Positions 1 through 13,503 of a stretch of 64,000 nt of DNA are shown here, in pieces. Source of the stretch: Trifolium pratense (taxonomy: Eukaryota; Streptophyta; Magnoliopsida; Fabales; Fabaceae); assembly GCF_020283565.1 (NCBI RefSeq), contig NC_060061.1:38353362-38417361 (forward strand), read 5' to 3'. Position 1 is the stretch's first letter; every line of letters begins with the position of its first letter. The notes under the pieces are model-generated. The model had not been told where the DNA came from and ran no database searches. It worked only from the letters and a program-made list of their open reading frames with translations. A program made the translations under genes and the position numbers.

Positions 1-3000
1 TGCCACATCATTCAATTAAGGTTATTTTGTGTCTTTATTCAAAAGTTAATAGAATATTAAAATGTTAAAAAAAAAAATCAACAAGATTCGAAACCCTGAC
101 CTTTAGTTACACTTTTTATTACATTGACCATTAAGCCATATTAATTAATTTGATATATCTTCTATCTTATCTACCTATCTTAGAAAAGAATATACATAAG
201 AAATTCCAAGTTTGCCCCTTTTTAATTTGTTGCCACATCATTCAATTAAGGTTATTTTGTGTCTTTATTCAAAAGTTAATAGAATATTAAAATGTTAAAA
301 AAAAAAATTCAACAAGATTCGAACCCCTAACCTTTAGTTATACTTTTTATTACATTGACCATTAAGCCATATCAATTAATCTACCTATCTTAGAAAAGAA
401 TATACATAAGAAATTCCAAGTTTGCCCCTTTTAAATTTGTTGCCACATCATTCAATTAAGGTTATTTTGTGTCTTTATTCAAAAGTTAATAGAATATTAA
501 AATGTTAAAAAAAAAAAATTCAACAAGATTCGAACCCCTAACCTTTAGTTATACTTTTTATTACATTGACCATTAAGCCATATCAATTAATTTGATATAT
601 TTTTGTAACCAACATATAAACCTATCTTATAAAAGAATATACATAAGAAATTCCAAGTTTGCCCCTTTTTAATTTGTTGCCACATCATTTAATTAAGGTT
701 ATTTTGTGTCTTTATTCAAAAGTTAAAAGAATATTAAAATGTTAAAAAAAAAAAAATTCAACAAGATTCGAACCCCTAACCTTTAGTTATACTTTTTATT
801 ACATTGACCATTAAGCCATATCAATTAATTTGATATATTTTTGTAACCAACATATAATCAATATGAGTTAAACCTTCTATCTTAGAAAAGAATATACATA
901 AGAAATTCCAAGTTTGCCCCTTTTTAATTTGTTGCCACATCATTCAATTAAGGTTATTTTGTGTCTTTATTCAAAAGTTAATAGAATATTAAAATGTTAA
1001 AAAAAAAAAATCTTCTATCTTAGAAAAGAATATACATAAGAAATTCCAAGTTTGCCCCTTTTTAATTTGTTGCCACATCATTCAATTAAGGTTATTTTGT
1101 GTCTTTATTCAAAAGTTAATAGAATATTAAAATGTTAAAAAAAAAAAATTCAACAAGATTCGAACCCCTGACCTTTAGTTACACTTTTTATTACATTGAC
1201 CATTAAGCCATATCAATTAATTTGATATATATTCTATCTTCTTCTATCTTAGAAAAGAATATACATAAGAAATTCCAAGTTTGCCCCTTTTTAATTTGTT
1301 GCCACATCATTCAATTAAGGTTATTTTGCGTCTTTATTCAAAAGTTAATAGAATATTAAAATGTTATAAAAAAAAATTCAACAAGATTCGAACCCCTGAC
1401 CTTTAGTTACACTTTTTATTACATTGACCATTAAGCCATATCAATTAATTTGATATATCTTCTATCTTAGAAAAGAATATACATAAGAAATTCCAAGTTT
1501 GCCCCTTTTTAATTTGTTGCCACATCATTCAATGAAGGTTATTTTGTGTCTTTATTCAAAAGTTAATAGAATATTAAAATGTTAAAAAAAAAAAAATCAA
1601 CAAGATTCGAACCCCTAACCTTTAGTTACACTTTTTATTACATTGACCATTAAGCCATATCAATTAATCTTCTATCTTAGAAAAGAATATACATAAGAAA
1701 TTCCAAGTTTGCCCCTTTTTAATTTGTTGCCACATCATTCAATGAAGGTTATTTTGTGTCTTTATTCAAAAGTTAATAGAATATTAAAATGTTAAAAAAA
1801 AAATCAACAAGATTCGAACCCCTAACCTTTAGTTACACTTTTTATTACATTGACCATTAAGCCATATCAATTAATTTGATATATCTACCTATCTTAGAAA
1901 AGAATATACATAAGAAATTCCAAGTTTGCCCCTTTTTAATTTGTTGCCACATCATTCAATTAAGGTTATTTTGTGTCTTTATTCAAAAGTTAATAGAATA
2001 TTAAAATGTTAAAAAAAAAATCAACAAGATTCGAAACCCTGACCTTTAGTTACACTTTTTATTACATTGACCATTAAGCCATATTAATTAATTTGATATA
2101 TCTTCTATCTTATCTACCTATCTTAGAAAAGAATATACATAAGAAATTCCAAGTTTGCCCCTTTTTAATTTGTTGCCACATCATTCAATTAAGGTTATTT
2201 TGTGTCTTTATTCAAAAGTTAATAGAATATTAAAATGTTAAAAAAAAAAATCAACAAGAATCGAAACCCTGACCTTTAGTTACACTTTTTATTACATTGA
2301 CCATTAAGCCATATTAATTAATTTGATATATCTTCTATCTTATCTACCTATCTTAGAAAAGAATATACATAAGAAATTCCAAGTTTGCCCCTTTTTAATT
2401 TGTTGTCACATCATTTAATTAAGGTTATTTTGTGTCTTTATTCAAAAGTTAATAGAATATTAAAATCTTCTATCTTAGAAAAGAATATACATAAGAAATT
2501 CCAAGTTTGCCCCTTTTTAATTTGTTGCCACATCATTCAATTAAGGTTATTTTGTGTCTTTATTCAAAAGTTAATAGAATAATAAAATGTTAAAAAAAAA
2601 ATCAACAAGATTCGAAACCCTGACCTTTAGTTACACTTTTTATTACATTGACCATTAAGCCATATTAATTAATTTGATATATCTTCTATCTTATCTACCT
2701 ATCTTAGAAAAGAATATACATAAGAAATTCCAAGTTTGCCCCTTTTTAATTTGTTGCCACATCATTCAATTAAGGTTATTTTGTGTCTTTATTCAAAAGT
2801 TAATAGAATCTACCTATCTTAGAAAAGAATATACATAAGAAATTCCAAGTTTGCCCCTTTTTAATTTGTTGCCACATCATTCAATTAAGGTTATTTTGTG
2901 TCTTTATTCAAAAGTTAATAGAATATTAAAATGTTAAAAAAAAAAATCAACAAGATTCGAAACCCTGACCTTTAGTTACACTTTTTATTACATTGACCAT

Positions 3001-5562
3001 TAAGCCATATTAATTAATTTGATATATCTTCTATCTTATCTACCTATCTTAGAAAAGAATATACATAAGAAATTCCAAGTTTGCCCCTTTTTAATTTGTT
3101 GCCACATCATTTAATTAAGGTTATTTTGTGTCTTTATTCAAAAGTTAATAGAATATTAAAATCTTCTATCTTAGAAAAGAATATACATAAGAAATTCCAA
3201 GTTTGCCCCTTTTTAATTTGTTGCCACATCATTCAATTAAGGTTATTTTGTGTCTTTATTCAAAAGTTAATAGAATATTAAAATGTTAAAAAAAAAAATT
3301 CAACAAGATTCGAACCCCTGACCTTTAGTTACACTTTTTATTACATTGACCATTAAGCCATATCAATTAATTTGATATATCTTCTATCTTAGAAAAGAAT
3401 ATACATAAGAAATTCCAAGTTTGCCCCTTTTTAATTTGTTGCCACATCATTCAATGAAGGTTATTTTGTGTCTTTATTCAAAAGTTAATAGAATATTAAA
3501 ATGTTAAAAAAAAAAAAAATCAACAAGATTCGAACCCCTAACCTTTAGTTACACTTTTTATTACATTGACCATTAAGCCATATCAATTAATCTTCTATCT
3601 TAGAAAAGAATATACATAAGAAATTCCAAGTTTGCCCCTTTTTAATTTGTTGCCACATCATTCAATGAAGGTTATTTTGTGTCTTTATTCAAAAGTTAAT
3701 ATAATATTAAAAGAATATACATAAGAAATTCCAAGTTTGCCCCTTTTTAATTTGTTGCCACATCATTCAATGAAGGTTATTTTGTGTCTTTATTCAAAAG
3801 TTAATAGAATATTAAAATGTTAAAAAAAAAAAAAAATCAACAAGATTCGAACCCCTAACCTTTAGTTACACTTTTTATTACATTGACCATTAAGCCATAT
3901 CAATTAATCTTCTATCTTAGAAAAGAATATACATAAGAAATTCCAAGTTTGCCCCTTTTTAATTTGTTGCCACATCATTCAATGAAGGTTATTTTGTGTC
4001 TTTATTCAAAAGTTAATAGAATATTAAAATATTAAAAAAAAAAATCAACAACATTCGAACCCCTAACCTTTAGTTACACTTTTTATTACATTGACCATTA
4101 AGCCATATCAATTAATTTGATATATCTACCTATCTTAGAAAAGAATATACATAAGAAATTCCAAGTTTGCCCCTTTTTAATTTGTTGCCACATCATTCAA
4201 TTAAGGTTATTTTGTGTCTTTATTCAAAAGTTAATAGAATATTAAAATGTTAAAAAAAAATCAACAAGATTCGAAACCCTGACCTTTAGTTACACTTTTT
4301 ATTACATTGACCATTAAGCCATATTAATTAATTTGATATATCTTCTATCTTATCTACCTATCTTAGAAAAGAATATACATAAGAAATTCCAAGTTTGCCC
4401 CTTTTTAATTTGTTGCCACATCATTCAATTAAGGTTATTTTGTGTCTTTATTCAAAAGTTAATAGAATATTAAAATGTTAAAAAAAAAAAAATCAACAAG
4501 ATTCGAACCCCTAACCTTTAGTTACACTTTTTATTACATTGACCATTAAGCCATATCAATTAATTTGATATATCTACCTATCTTAGAAAAGAATATACAT
4601 AAGAAATTCCAAGTTTGCCCCTTTTTAATTTGTTGCCACATCATTCAATTAAGGTTATTTTGTGTCTTTATTCAAAAGTTAATAGAATATTAAAATGTTA
4701 AAAAAAAAAAAATCAACATGATTCGAACCCCTAACCTTTAGTTACACTTTTTATTACATTGACCATTAAGCCATATCAATTAATTTGATATATCTACCTA
4801 TCTTAGAAAAGAATATACATAAGAAATTCCAAGTTTGCCCCTTTTTAATTTGTTGCCACATCATTCAATTAAGGTTATTTTGTGTCTTTATTCAAAAGTT
4901 AATAGAATATTAAAATGTTAAAAAAAAAAATCAACAAGATTCGAAACCCTGACCTTTAGTTACACTTTTTATTACATTGACCATTAAGCCATATTAATTA
5001 ATTTGATATATCTTCTATCTTATCTACCTATCTTAGAAAAGAATATACATAAGAAATTCCAAGTTTGCCCCTTTTTAATTTGTTGCCACATCATTCAATT
5101 AAGGTTATTTTGTGTCTTTATTCAAAAGTTAATAGAATATTAAAATGTTAAAAAAAAAAAAATTCAACAAGATTCGAACCCCTAACCTTTAGTTATACTT
5201 TTTATTACATTGACCATTAAGCCATATCAATTAATCTACCTATCTTAGAAAAGAATATACATAAGAAATTCCAAGTTTGCCCCTTTTAAATTTGTTGCCA
5301 CATCATTCAATTAAGGTTATTTTGTGTCTTTATTCAAAAGTTAATAGAATATTAAAATGTTAAAAAAAAAAAAATTCAACAAGATTCGAACCCCTAACCT
5401 TTAGTTATACTTTTTATTACATTGACCATTAAGCCATATCAATTAATTTGATATATTTTTGTAACCAACATATAAACCTATCTTATAAAAGAATAGACAT
5501 AAGAAATTCCAAGTTTGCCCCTTTTTAATTTGTTGCCACATCATTTAATTAAGGTTATTTTG
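1..5562 (-). repeat. tRNA-like (SINE-derived) satellite array, left part
   Basis: About 27 tandem monomers, marked by a recurring GTTTGCCCCTTTTTAA block, spaced mostly 207-257 bp apart with some short 107-134 bp monomers. On the minus strand a full monomer reads: AT-rich lead, A box TGGCTTAATGG, B box GGTTCGAATC 44 nt downstream (the spacing of a tRNA gene), about 8 nt, a run of 8-14 T, then a conserved 120-bp tail ending TTTTCTAAGATAG. Variants (GAACCCCTAA / GAACCCCTGA / GAAACCCTGA; CAATTAAGG / CAATGAAGG) recur in blocks, so the array grew by multi-monomer duplication. The array begins before the window. No protein is encoded; short ORFs in it are chance. Seen: repeat structure and boxes. 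Inferred: SINE origin. Confidence 0.9.
297..376 (-). promoter_or_regulatory. Representative tRNA-like Pol III unit within one monomer
   Basis: Minus strand: A box TGGCTTAATGG at 369-359, B box GGTTCGAATC at 325-316, start-to-start distance 44 nt as in tRNA genes, then an 11-T run at 307-297 that would terminate Pol III. A transcript starting just upstream of the A box would be about 70-80 nt. The T-arm stem does not pair well, so it is not a functional tRNA. Similar units recur through both halves of the array. Transcription is inferred, not shown. Confidence 0.55.
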
Positions 5563-7845
5563 TGTAACGACCCAAAATTTAGTATTCGTTATTTAATTAT
5601 TTTATTACGCGAGGGCGTGATTTATAATTAAATTATTAAGCGGCAGATAATCATTTAGCGAGAACGTAAGTTAATGAGCGAGAAGTTATGTTGTTTGGGC
5701 CTTTGGGCGTAGAATAGGCATTGGGCCTAAGCCAAGTGGGCTTTGATCCATGAGAATAGAGAGAGAGCTATAAGTAGCCAAGTCAACCATGAATAGTCTC
5801 ATAAGTTGCAATTCTTGAGAAGTTGAAGAGCTTAGCTAGGGCAAGGAGCTCATGGGGGAGAAAGAGAAGAGCAAGCTTGTGGATTCGTCGAGCTAAGGTA
5901 CGAGAGTTAGATTACATATTCGTGAGTGATTCGGAAGAGGGGAGGATGTCGATTCCTCCATTCCCAAACTCTTTCCACTCTATTTTCTTGTGGGTTTTGT
6001 GGGTGATTTTCTTAATGGAAAATGGATTCTTTTGATCCTAACATGTGTAGTGAACTCATGGTAGATGAGGTAAACAACTTTGGGGAGTTGAAAATGGGAA
6101 TATGTAGATGTTTGATCAATGATTTGCATGTTTATGCAACTTTGCTTATTTTGCAAGAAATTGTCATGATTTTGATTATTAGAGGTATTTGGATGTTTGG
6201 AAGGGATGATTAATGTTCCTTGATACCATATATGTTTGGAATGGCTGTTTATATGAATTTATAACATGTTTGGATGAATTTTTGAGTTGATTTAGTGTTA
6301 AACCGCCTTAGACAACTCAAGAACAGATTTTCTTTCTGGTGTAGTTCGCTTAGCGAACAGGAGTTCGCTACAGCGAATAAGCTCGCTACAAGTTCGCTAC
6401 CTGTTCGCCATGTACCTGTAATCCTCTGATGTAGTTCGCTACAGCGAATTGAGATTCGCTTAGCGAATGAGTTCGCTACCTGTTCGCTATGGGTTCGCTT
6501 AGCGAACAGTACTGAACCTGCAACTTTTGTTAATGTTTGTAAGTGTGATTTGGCACTTGTAACATGGTTTAAGGGTATCCTTACATGATTGTTGATACAT
6601 GTTGATACTGTTAATGCTTATTGTTAATCGTTATATGATTGATAAACGTGTATGCAATAAGTTGTAGCTTAAAGTGAGCAATGTGAAGATTTGGCATTAA
6701 TTTGTAATGTTAAGTGAATGTGTTTGAATTGTGTTTCCGCATTCATAAGGAGTAGCTTCGAGCTAGAAATATCATATTGATGATATGTGCAAACATACAT
6801 GCATTCATGTATATATATGTTGAAATTGGAAACTTGGGTTCCAATAGATTTAAATGGATTTTTGAGTCCATAAGGAAGCCGAGGATCGGATTAGATGAAT
6901 CCATAAGATCTAGAGCTGCTATCCAGCAGGATATAAAACTGTTTAACTTATCCATGAGGGATATGAAGGTTTGGTAAGTTCCGAACAATCCGGCAAGATG
7001 TAAAACTGTTTAACTTATCCATAAGGGGTAAAAGGCAATTGGTACCACATGCATTAGTCGTGTCTAGGGATGACATGACATTGGATAATTGGCATTAGAT
7101 GCATTAGGGTAAATGCACATGTATTTGATAATTGTTATGTGACATTATCTGATTGGATTGTAATGTGTTTTTCCGTATGTGTTAAGCTTTGGTATTTACT
7201 AAGTGTTTAATACGGTGATTGTTGCCATGTCTTGGTATATGAGCAGAGTCCGTCATGACTATAAAATGAACACTTTGGTAGTGTCCGAGAAGACGTGAAA
7301 CTATATGATTGGTGTGTTTGTAAATGAATGATTAATTGGTAGTCGTATTTGACGATGTATGTGCGTGAGTTAGAAATGTATGATAGCGTGTGAAGTGTGT
7401 AGTATACTACTCACACTTATATTTATGTTTATGTTTTCTAACTCTCTGCTTTGTGTTAATTGTTGGACCTTTGGGGGTCCAGGTTGACAGGTTTTATGTT
7501 AGCCTCGTCCGAGTGCATTGGTGAAGCTCTGCTCTGATTGAGACACGGGAAAAAGGGGTTTTTATATGTATATGCATGTAGTCCTCTTAGTATACTCTGT
7601 TGGTCTTAAGCTTTCATTTGAAAAGTATCCGTTTGTATAACTAATAACGCATCGTTCGATGCGAGGTTTTGTTTTTAGTTCATTCGAATATTTTACTAGA
7701 TAAATGTATTAGTATTATCTTTGAATGGAGTTTGTGATATTCAAACCAGCGCTTTATAAATCAGATTTTCAATTTTTCCGCTGCGTATTTTCGAAAAAGA
7801 TTTTATAAAGGCAGAGTTAATTAAATAACGGGTTTGGGTGTTACA
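5563..7845 (+). repeat. 5' LTR of the non-autonomous element
   Basis: 2283 bp, TG...CA ends. It matches 11221-13503 at a constant offset of 5658; the one difference noticed is T at 7463 versus C at 13121. It contains a cluster of TTCGCT/AGCGAA palindromes (6344-6509) and repeated GTAAAACTGTTTAACTTATCC segments near 6930-7020. Short ORFs inside it (e.g. 5823-6213) have no recognisable similarity and are present in both LTRs. Confidence 0.95.
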
Positions 7846-7848
7846 AAG

Positions 7849-7861
7849 TGGTATCAGAGCC
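7849..7861 (+). other. Primer binding site (initiator Met tRNA)
   Basis: TGGTATCAGAGCC starts three bases after the 5' LTR. This 13-mer is the standard plant iMet-tRNA primer site for minus-strand DNA synthesis. Confidence 0.95.
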
Positions 7862-10800
7862 TGGTTGTCTTCGGACTGTAAGGGTTATGTGTCAATCAGA
7901 GCCGTTCTGTGCAGTCAGATCGAGTGAGCGTGTGTGTCAGTTGTGTCTGTCTTTTCTTGTTATGTGTACTTGATGCGATTGGTACTTATCATTGTTATAA
8001 GTTATCAAGTCAAGTAGTGGTTGAGTATTTTTATGCTTAAAGTTTTTAAAATTTGTGTGGTTTGAACTTTTGGTTTGTAGATGCTTATTGCTAATAGTTG
8101 ATGATCCGACATGATGTAAAACTGTATTGTTAATGATCCAGCATGATGTAAAACTGCATGTGATGAAGATTTTGTTGAAAATATAAGATTATTTTCTTTT
8201 GAGTAAGTGAAAATGAATTTTTCACTAGAGTGAGAAATGAGTAGGATGTAAGTAGATCCTAATATGTGTTGTTATATGTTTGTTTATAACATGTGCTAGA
8301 TGATTACTAGGCATTTGAATTGCTATGCGTTTTATGAGTAAAAACATGAAGATTTCATAATTCTATGTCGTGAATGTTGATGCATGATTCTAATTGTGCT
8401 TTCAAGTTTATAATGATGTTATATGCTTGAAGTTTTGGATTTTGTGGATTAGTGAGTCGAGAAAACGAGAGTTTAGTGAGCGTAAGTTCAAAACCGTAGC
8501 AGAGCACCCAGATTTTTTTTGGATGTGCTCGCTAGGCGAAGAATGAACCTCGCTGAGTCTCGCTAAGTCTTGCTAAGTCCTGTGAATGTTTTGACTTGTC
8601 TCGCCGGGAGCTCGCTAGCGTTTGCTAAGCGAGGGAGCTAGACAAGAATTTTATTTTTGTTGATGTCTTGTCCTAAGTTGATTAGATGTGAGATTCTTGT
8701 CTTCTTGTGTTTGCTAGGACTAGAATGAATGTGAATATGAATTATTGCTATGCAATGTTCATTTTTCTTGTGTTGTTTTGATTTCCTAACTTTGAGAAGT
8801 ATAGGTTACTTGAATGCTTGCATGAATTTGTGTTAGTGTTTAGGTATCGTGGGTTAGGTTTTGTCCCTTGTATGCGACATGCGTGTAAACGATGTCGATA
8901 CTAGTTTCTTCTTAGGAAGAATATGTTTAGAGACGATAGAACCGTTAGGTGTGAGCACCGGATGTTCTAGTGGAAGTGTAAAGGTGGGTTTGAGATAAGT
9001 GGGGGAGAAGATTTTGTCTCTCCAAGATGTTTCGAACGCGAGAAGTAAGGACGAATAGAGATGTTCTTGAAGTGGATTGTTTAAGATTGAGTAGCGTTGT
9101 TCGATGTGGAGTTCTTATTTGGAGAATACTTTGGAGGAAGTATCAGATGATCATTTCGGAGTGAGTCGGAACGAAGTTGTTTAGCCGTAGGGAGAATGTG
9201 GCCATTGGGGGACGATGGAGCAGATTGAAATGTTAAGTGAAAACCGTTGCTGGGAAACGGGAAGACGTGTGCGTCAAGGGTAAGAAAACCTAGTGATGAT
9301 CATACGACGAGTATGCGAATGGTGGGTACCTTGAGGGTTAAGTTAAGTGGGAGATTGATGTCAAGGATGGAAGGTGTGGTTAGGGAACTGAAAACCCGAT
9401 TACGATAAGTGGGACTGGTGGTGTTTCTAGCGGAACTCGTAGCAAGAATGTTCCATTGTTTGGTTGTCTTTCACTTGATGGTTCATCCTCAAAGAGGAGG
9501 AAGAGTGATAAAGATGGAAGCTTTGTTGATGAAAAGTTTTCAGAGGAATCTAATGAGAGTTGTGTTGGAATCAACAAGACGGAGATCATGATTGGTTGGA
9601 AATCAACTTTTGTTAGTAGCTGAGATTTAAATACAGAATTACTAGGTGATCAAGAAGAGCCTAGGAAGGATTTATAAAGGTTGAGTATGTTTGAACCGAG
9701 TAGTCATTTCTTGGAAGGATTTGAGAAACTTAGAAATAGAGGTGGAGCCTTGTAAACCGTTAGTGTTAGTTAACCACGGAATGAGAATGAAGTTATGAAG
9801 ATATCATAATAAGATTAGCAAACTTTTTAAGTTATCAAGTGACATATGATTGTACAAGTAGTAGAGTTATTCCAAGATGGAAGTGGGATAACAAATCGAA
9901 GGATTTCATAAGAAGTTTATAGAGGAAGGAAGTGAATCCATTTGGACGTTAATCAGACAACTAGTGTCTAAGATTGGATGAAACCTTAGAGGTTGATGAG
10001 AAGCTAAGTGCGAAGTGTTACCTTTGGATGTTTGGGGATAAGAAAGTTAGCCTTTGGAAACGTGTCAAGCACGAGTATTAGAGGGACGTAAGAAAGCGAC
10101 TTATGTCAAGTAAGAATTTGCGGAAAGGACTATCTCACACATAAGTGATTGTTGTGTTTGGAAAATGTGTTTTGAGAATTTAGAAGTGATGCTTAAAGTA
10201 AGTATCAGAGATGTTTTGTAGCAATTGGAAAATTATTTATGGAATGGAAAAGTCGGTGGAGATTAGAGATGTCGGACACATCGTATCTATGGGAATAGTA
10301 TAGTAATACCATGTGGGAAGGAAATAAATGATTATGGATATTTTCATCGTGAACGGTGGGATGGTCGACGAGTGACTTAAGGTAATATTTTGGATAAGAA
10401 TATTTCGACGGGAAATGATATCGGGAAGGTCATGTTAAGGAAGTCAGAAATTGGATAAGAGATTATTTGGAAAATAAAACAGTTATGTTGAATGTTCGAC
10501 GCAATGATTTGGGGAATTGCAAGGAAAAAGGAATTTGACGGTTGGATAGTATATTTTTGGCATGTGTTAAGAAATTTGAGAAGTTAGACAGCAGATGAGT
10601 GTAGAGGTTGTGCTACCGAATGAATGGTTGGAGTGAGATTCGACGCAGTTGAGAACTTATGGGGTTCGAAAAGTTGTGAAGTATGCAACGGAAGGGTCCT
10701 TTGGAGTATTTTGGGTTAAGTGATTTTGTTTTGGAGTGGTGCTGCGAGTACCGTAAGATGTTAAGAGAAAGTTTTAAGTAGTTTGATGAGAATGGTTTAT

Positions 10801-11204
10801 GCCATCATCACGATTGTTGACTATCTATCGACAAATCGAGGGATTAGCTATCCTTGATCTATTGTTGGTAGTAAACTTCATTGTGTAGATTGGAATAAAC
10901 TGATTTTGTCAGACTTGGTTTGTTTGGAATTTGAATGATTGTTGGAGTGAATCCGGAAGAAGTGTTATTTTGACCGGAGATAGTATAAGGGAATACCGAG
11001 GGAAGTAAAATGATTCGGAAAAGTGACGTATAGGATTGCTTTGCCGCCATCATGGGCGAATTGGCATGGAGTGTTTTGTATGTTTTGGTTAAAGTAGTAT
11101 GAGGAAACCCATTGGTTAGAATGTAAGTTGGAATTAGAAAGTCGGATGAGGGAGTTTATCCGGAGTTGTGTTTTAGTCGGGTAATTTTCGAGGGCGAAAA
11201 TCTT
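7862..11204 (+). other. Non-coding internal region of the element
   Basis: No open frame of useful length on either strand. Composition is unlike the flanks (plus strand G-rich, about 40% GC). Near 10816-10840 a short stretch could be decayed integrase (reads like IVDYLST in one frame), which fits descent from a coding gypsy element, but the match is too short to be sure. At 8524-8640 there is a CTCGCTAGGCGA-type palindrome cluster similar to the LTR cluster. At 8105-8160 GATCC(A/G)(G/A)CATGATGTAAAACTG occurs twice. Confidence 0.7.
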
Positions 11205-11220
11205 TTAAGGGGGGTAGAGT
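11205..11220 (+). other. Polypurine tract
   Basis: TTAAGGGGGGTAGAGT lies directly before the 3' LTR, the expected place of the plus-strand primer. Confidence 0.85.
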
Positions 11221-13503
11221 TGTAACGACCCAAAATTTAGTATTCGTTATTTAATTATTTTATTACGCGAGGGCGTGATTTATAATTAAATTATTAAGCG
11301 GCAGATAATCATTTAGCGAGAACGTAAGTTAATGAGCGAGAAGTTATGTTGTTTGGGCCTTTGGGCGTAGAATAGGCATTGGGCCTAAGCCAAGTGGGCT
11401 TTGATCCATGAGAATAGAGAGAGAGCTATAAGTAGCCAAGTCAACCATGAATAGTCTCATAAGTTGCAATTCTTGAGAAGTTGAAGAGCTTAGCTAGGGC
11501 AAGGAGCTCATGGGGGAGAAAGAGAAGAGCAAGCTTGTGGATTCGTCGAGCTAAGGTACGAGAGTTAGATTACATATTCGTGAGTGATTCGGAAGAGGGG
11601 AGGATGTCGATTCCTCCATTCCCAAACTCTTTCCACTCTATTTTCTTGTGGGTTTTGTGGGTGATTTTCTTAATGGAAAATGGATTCTTTTGATCCTAAC
11701 ATGTGTAGTGAACTCATGGTAGATGAGGTAAACAACTTTGGGGAGTTGAAAATGGGAATATGTAGATGTTTGATCAATGATTTGCATGTTTATGCAACTT
11801 TGCTTATTTTGCAAGAAATTGTCATGATTTTGATTATTAGAGGTATTTGGATGTTTGGAAGGGATGATTAATGTTCCTTGATACCATATATGTTTGGAAT
11901 GGCTGTTTATATGAATTTATAACATGTTTGGATGAATTTTTGAGTTGATTTAGTGTTAAACCGCCTTAGACAACTCAAGAACAGATTTTCTTTCTGGTGT
12001 AGTTCGCTTAGCGAACAGGAGTTCGCTACAGCGAATAAGCTCGCTACAAGTTCGCTACCTGTTCGCCATGTACCTGTAATCCTCTGATGTAGTTCGCTAC
12101 AGCGAATTGAGATTCGCTTAGCGAATGAGTTCGCTACCTGTTCGCTATGGGTTCGCTTAGCGAACAGTACTGAACCTGCAACTTTTGTTAATGTTTGTAA
12201 GTGTGATTTGGCACTTGTAACATGGTTTAAGGGTATCCTTACATGATTGTTGATACATGTTGATACTGTTAATGCTTATTGTTAATCGTTATATGATTGA
12301 TAAACGTGTATGCAATAAGTTGTAGCTTAAAGTGAGCAATGTGAAGATTTGGCATTAATTTGTAATGTTAAGTGAATGTGTTTGAATTGTGTTTCCGCAT
12401 TCATAAGGAGTAGCTTCGAGCTAGAAATATCATATTGATGATATGTGCAAACATACATGCATTCATGTATATATATGTTGAAATTGGAAACTTGGGTTCC
12501 AATAGATTTAAATGGATTTTTGAGTCCATAAGGAAGCCGAGGATCGGATTAGATGAATCCATAAGATCTAGAGCTGCTATCCAGCAGGATATAAAACTGT
12601 TTAACTTATCCATGAGGGATATGAAGGTTTGGTAAGTTCCGAACAATCCGGCAAGATGTAAAACTGTTTAACTTATCCATAAGGGGTAAAAGGCAATTGG
12701 TACCACATGCATTAGTCGTGTCTAGGGATGACATGACATTGGATAATTGGCATTAGATGCATTAGGGTAAATGCACATGTATTTGATAATTGTTATGTGA
12801 CATTATCTGATTGGATTGTAATGTGTTTTTCCGTATGTGTTAAGCTTTGGTATTTACTAAGTGTTTAATACGGTGATTGTTGCCATGTCTTGGTATATGA
12901 GCAGAGTCCGTCATGACTATAAAATGAACACTTTGGTAGTGTCCGAGAAGACGTGAAACTATATGATTGGTGTGTTTGTAAATGAATGATTAATTGGTAG
13001 TCGTATTTGACGATGTATGTGCGTGAGTTAGAAATGTATGATAGCGTGTGAAGTGTGTAGTATACTACTCACACTTATATTTATGTTTATGTTTTCTAAC
13101 TCTCTGCTTTGTGTTAATTGCTGGACCTTTGGGGGTCCAGGTTGACAGGTTTTATGTTAGCCTCGTCCGAGTGCATTGGTGAAGCTCTGCTCTGATTGAG
13201 ACACGGGAAAAAGGGGTTTTTATATGTATATGCATGTAGTCCTCTTAGTATACTCTGTTGGTCTTAAGCTTTCATTTGAAAAGTATCCGTTTGTATAACT
13301 AATAACGCATCGTTCGATGCGAGGTTTTGTTTTTAGTTCATTCGAATATTTTACTAGATAAATGTATTAGTATTATCTTTGAATGGAGTTTGTGATATTC
13401 AAACCAGCGCTTTATAAATCAGATTTTCAATTTTTCCGCTGCGTATTTTCGAAAAAGATTTTATAAAGGCAGAGTTAATTAAATAACGGGTTTGGGTGTT
13501 ACA
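11221..13503 (+). repeat. 3' LTR of the non-autonomous element
   Basis: 2283 bp, same length as the 5' LTR and essentially identical, which indicates very recent insertion. It is followed by the second TTTTG target copy at 13504-13508. Confidence 0.95.

Larger units (their letters stand above)
5563..13503 (+). mobile_element. Young non-autonomous LTR retrotransposon (LARD-like, probably chromovirus-derived)
   Basis: Complete element of 7941 bp inserted in the satellite: LTR 5563-7845, internal 7846-11220, LTR 11221-13503. Flanks carry a 5-bp target duplication TTTTG (5558-5562 and 13504-13508), and removing element plus one copy restores an uninterrupted monomer. LTRs begin TGTAACGACCC and end GGGTGTTACA. 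The primer binding site is complementary to initiator Met tRNA. The internal 3.4 kb has no ORF above about 70 codons, so the element must borrow gag/pol in trans. The sequence before the purine tract (TTTTCGAGGGCGAAAATC) resembles the end of pol in Tekay-type chromoviruses, which suggests its source; that assignment is inference. Confidence 0.93.

Noticed and set aside
359..376. True tRNA genes in the array
   Set aside because: A and B boxes are tRNA-like, but acceptor and T-arm stems do not pair and there is no plausible anticodon arm.
2385..3281. 65-66 aa open frames inside the satellite
   Set aside because: They span monomer junctions, exist only because short monomers shift the frame, and repeat with the satellite.
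1..5562. CRISPR-like array
   Set aside because: Whole monomers repeat without unique spacers, the context is plant nuclear DNA and no cas genes are present.
5823..6213. 70- and 63-aa open frames in the LTR, repeated at 11481-11871
   Set aside because: Duplicated only because LTRs are duplicated; first lacks an ATG; no similarity to known proteins.
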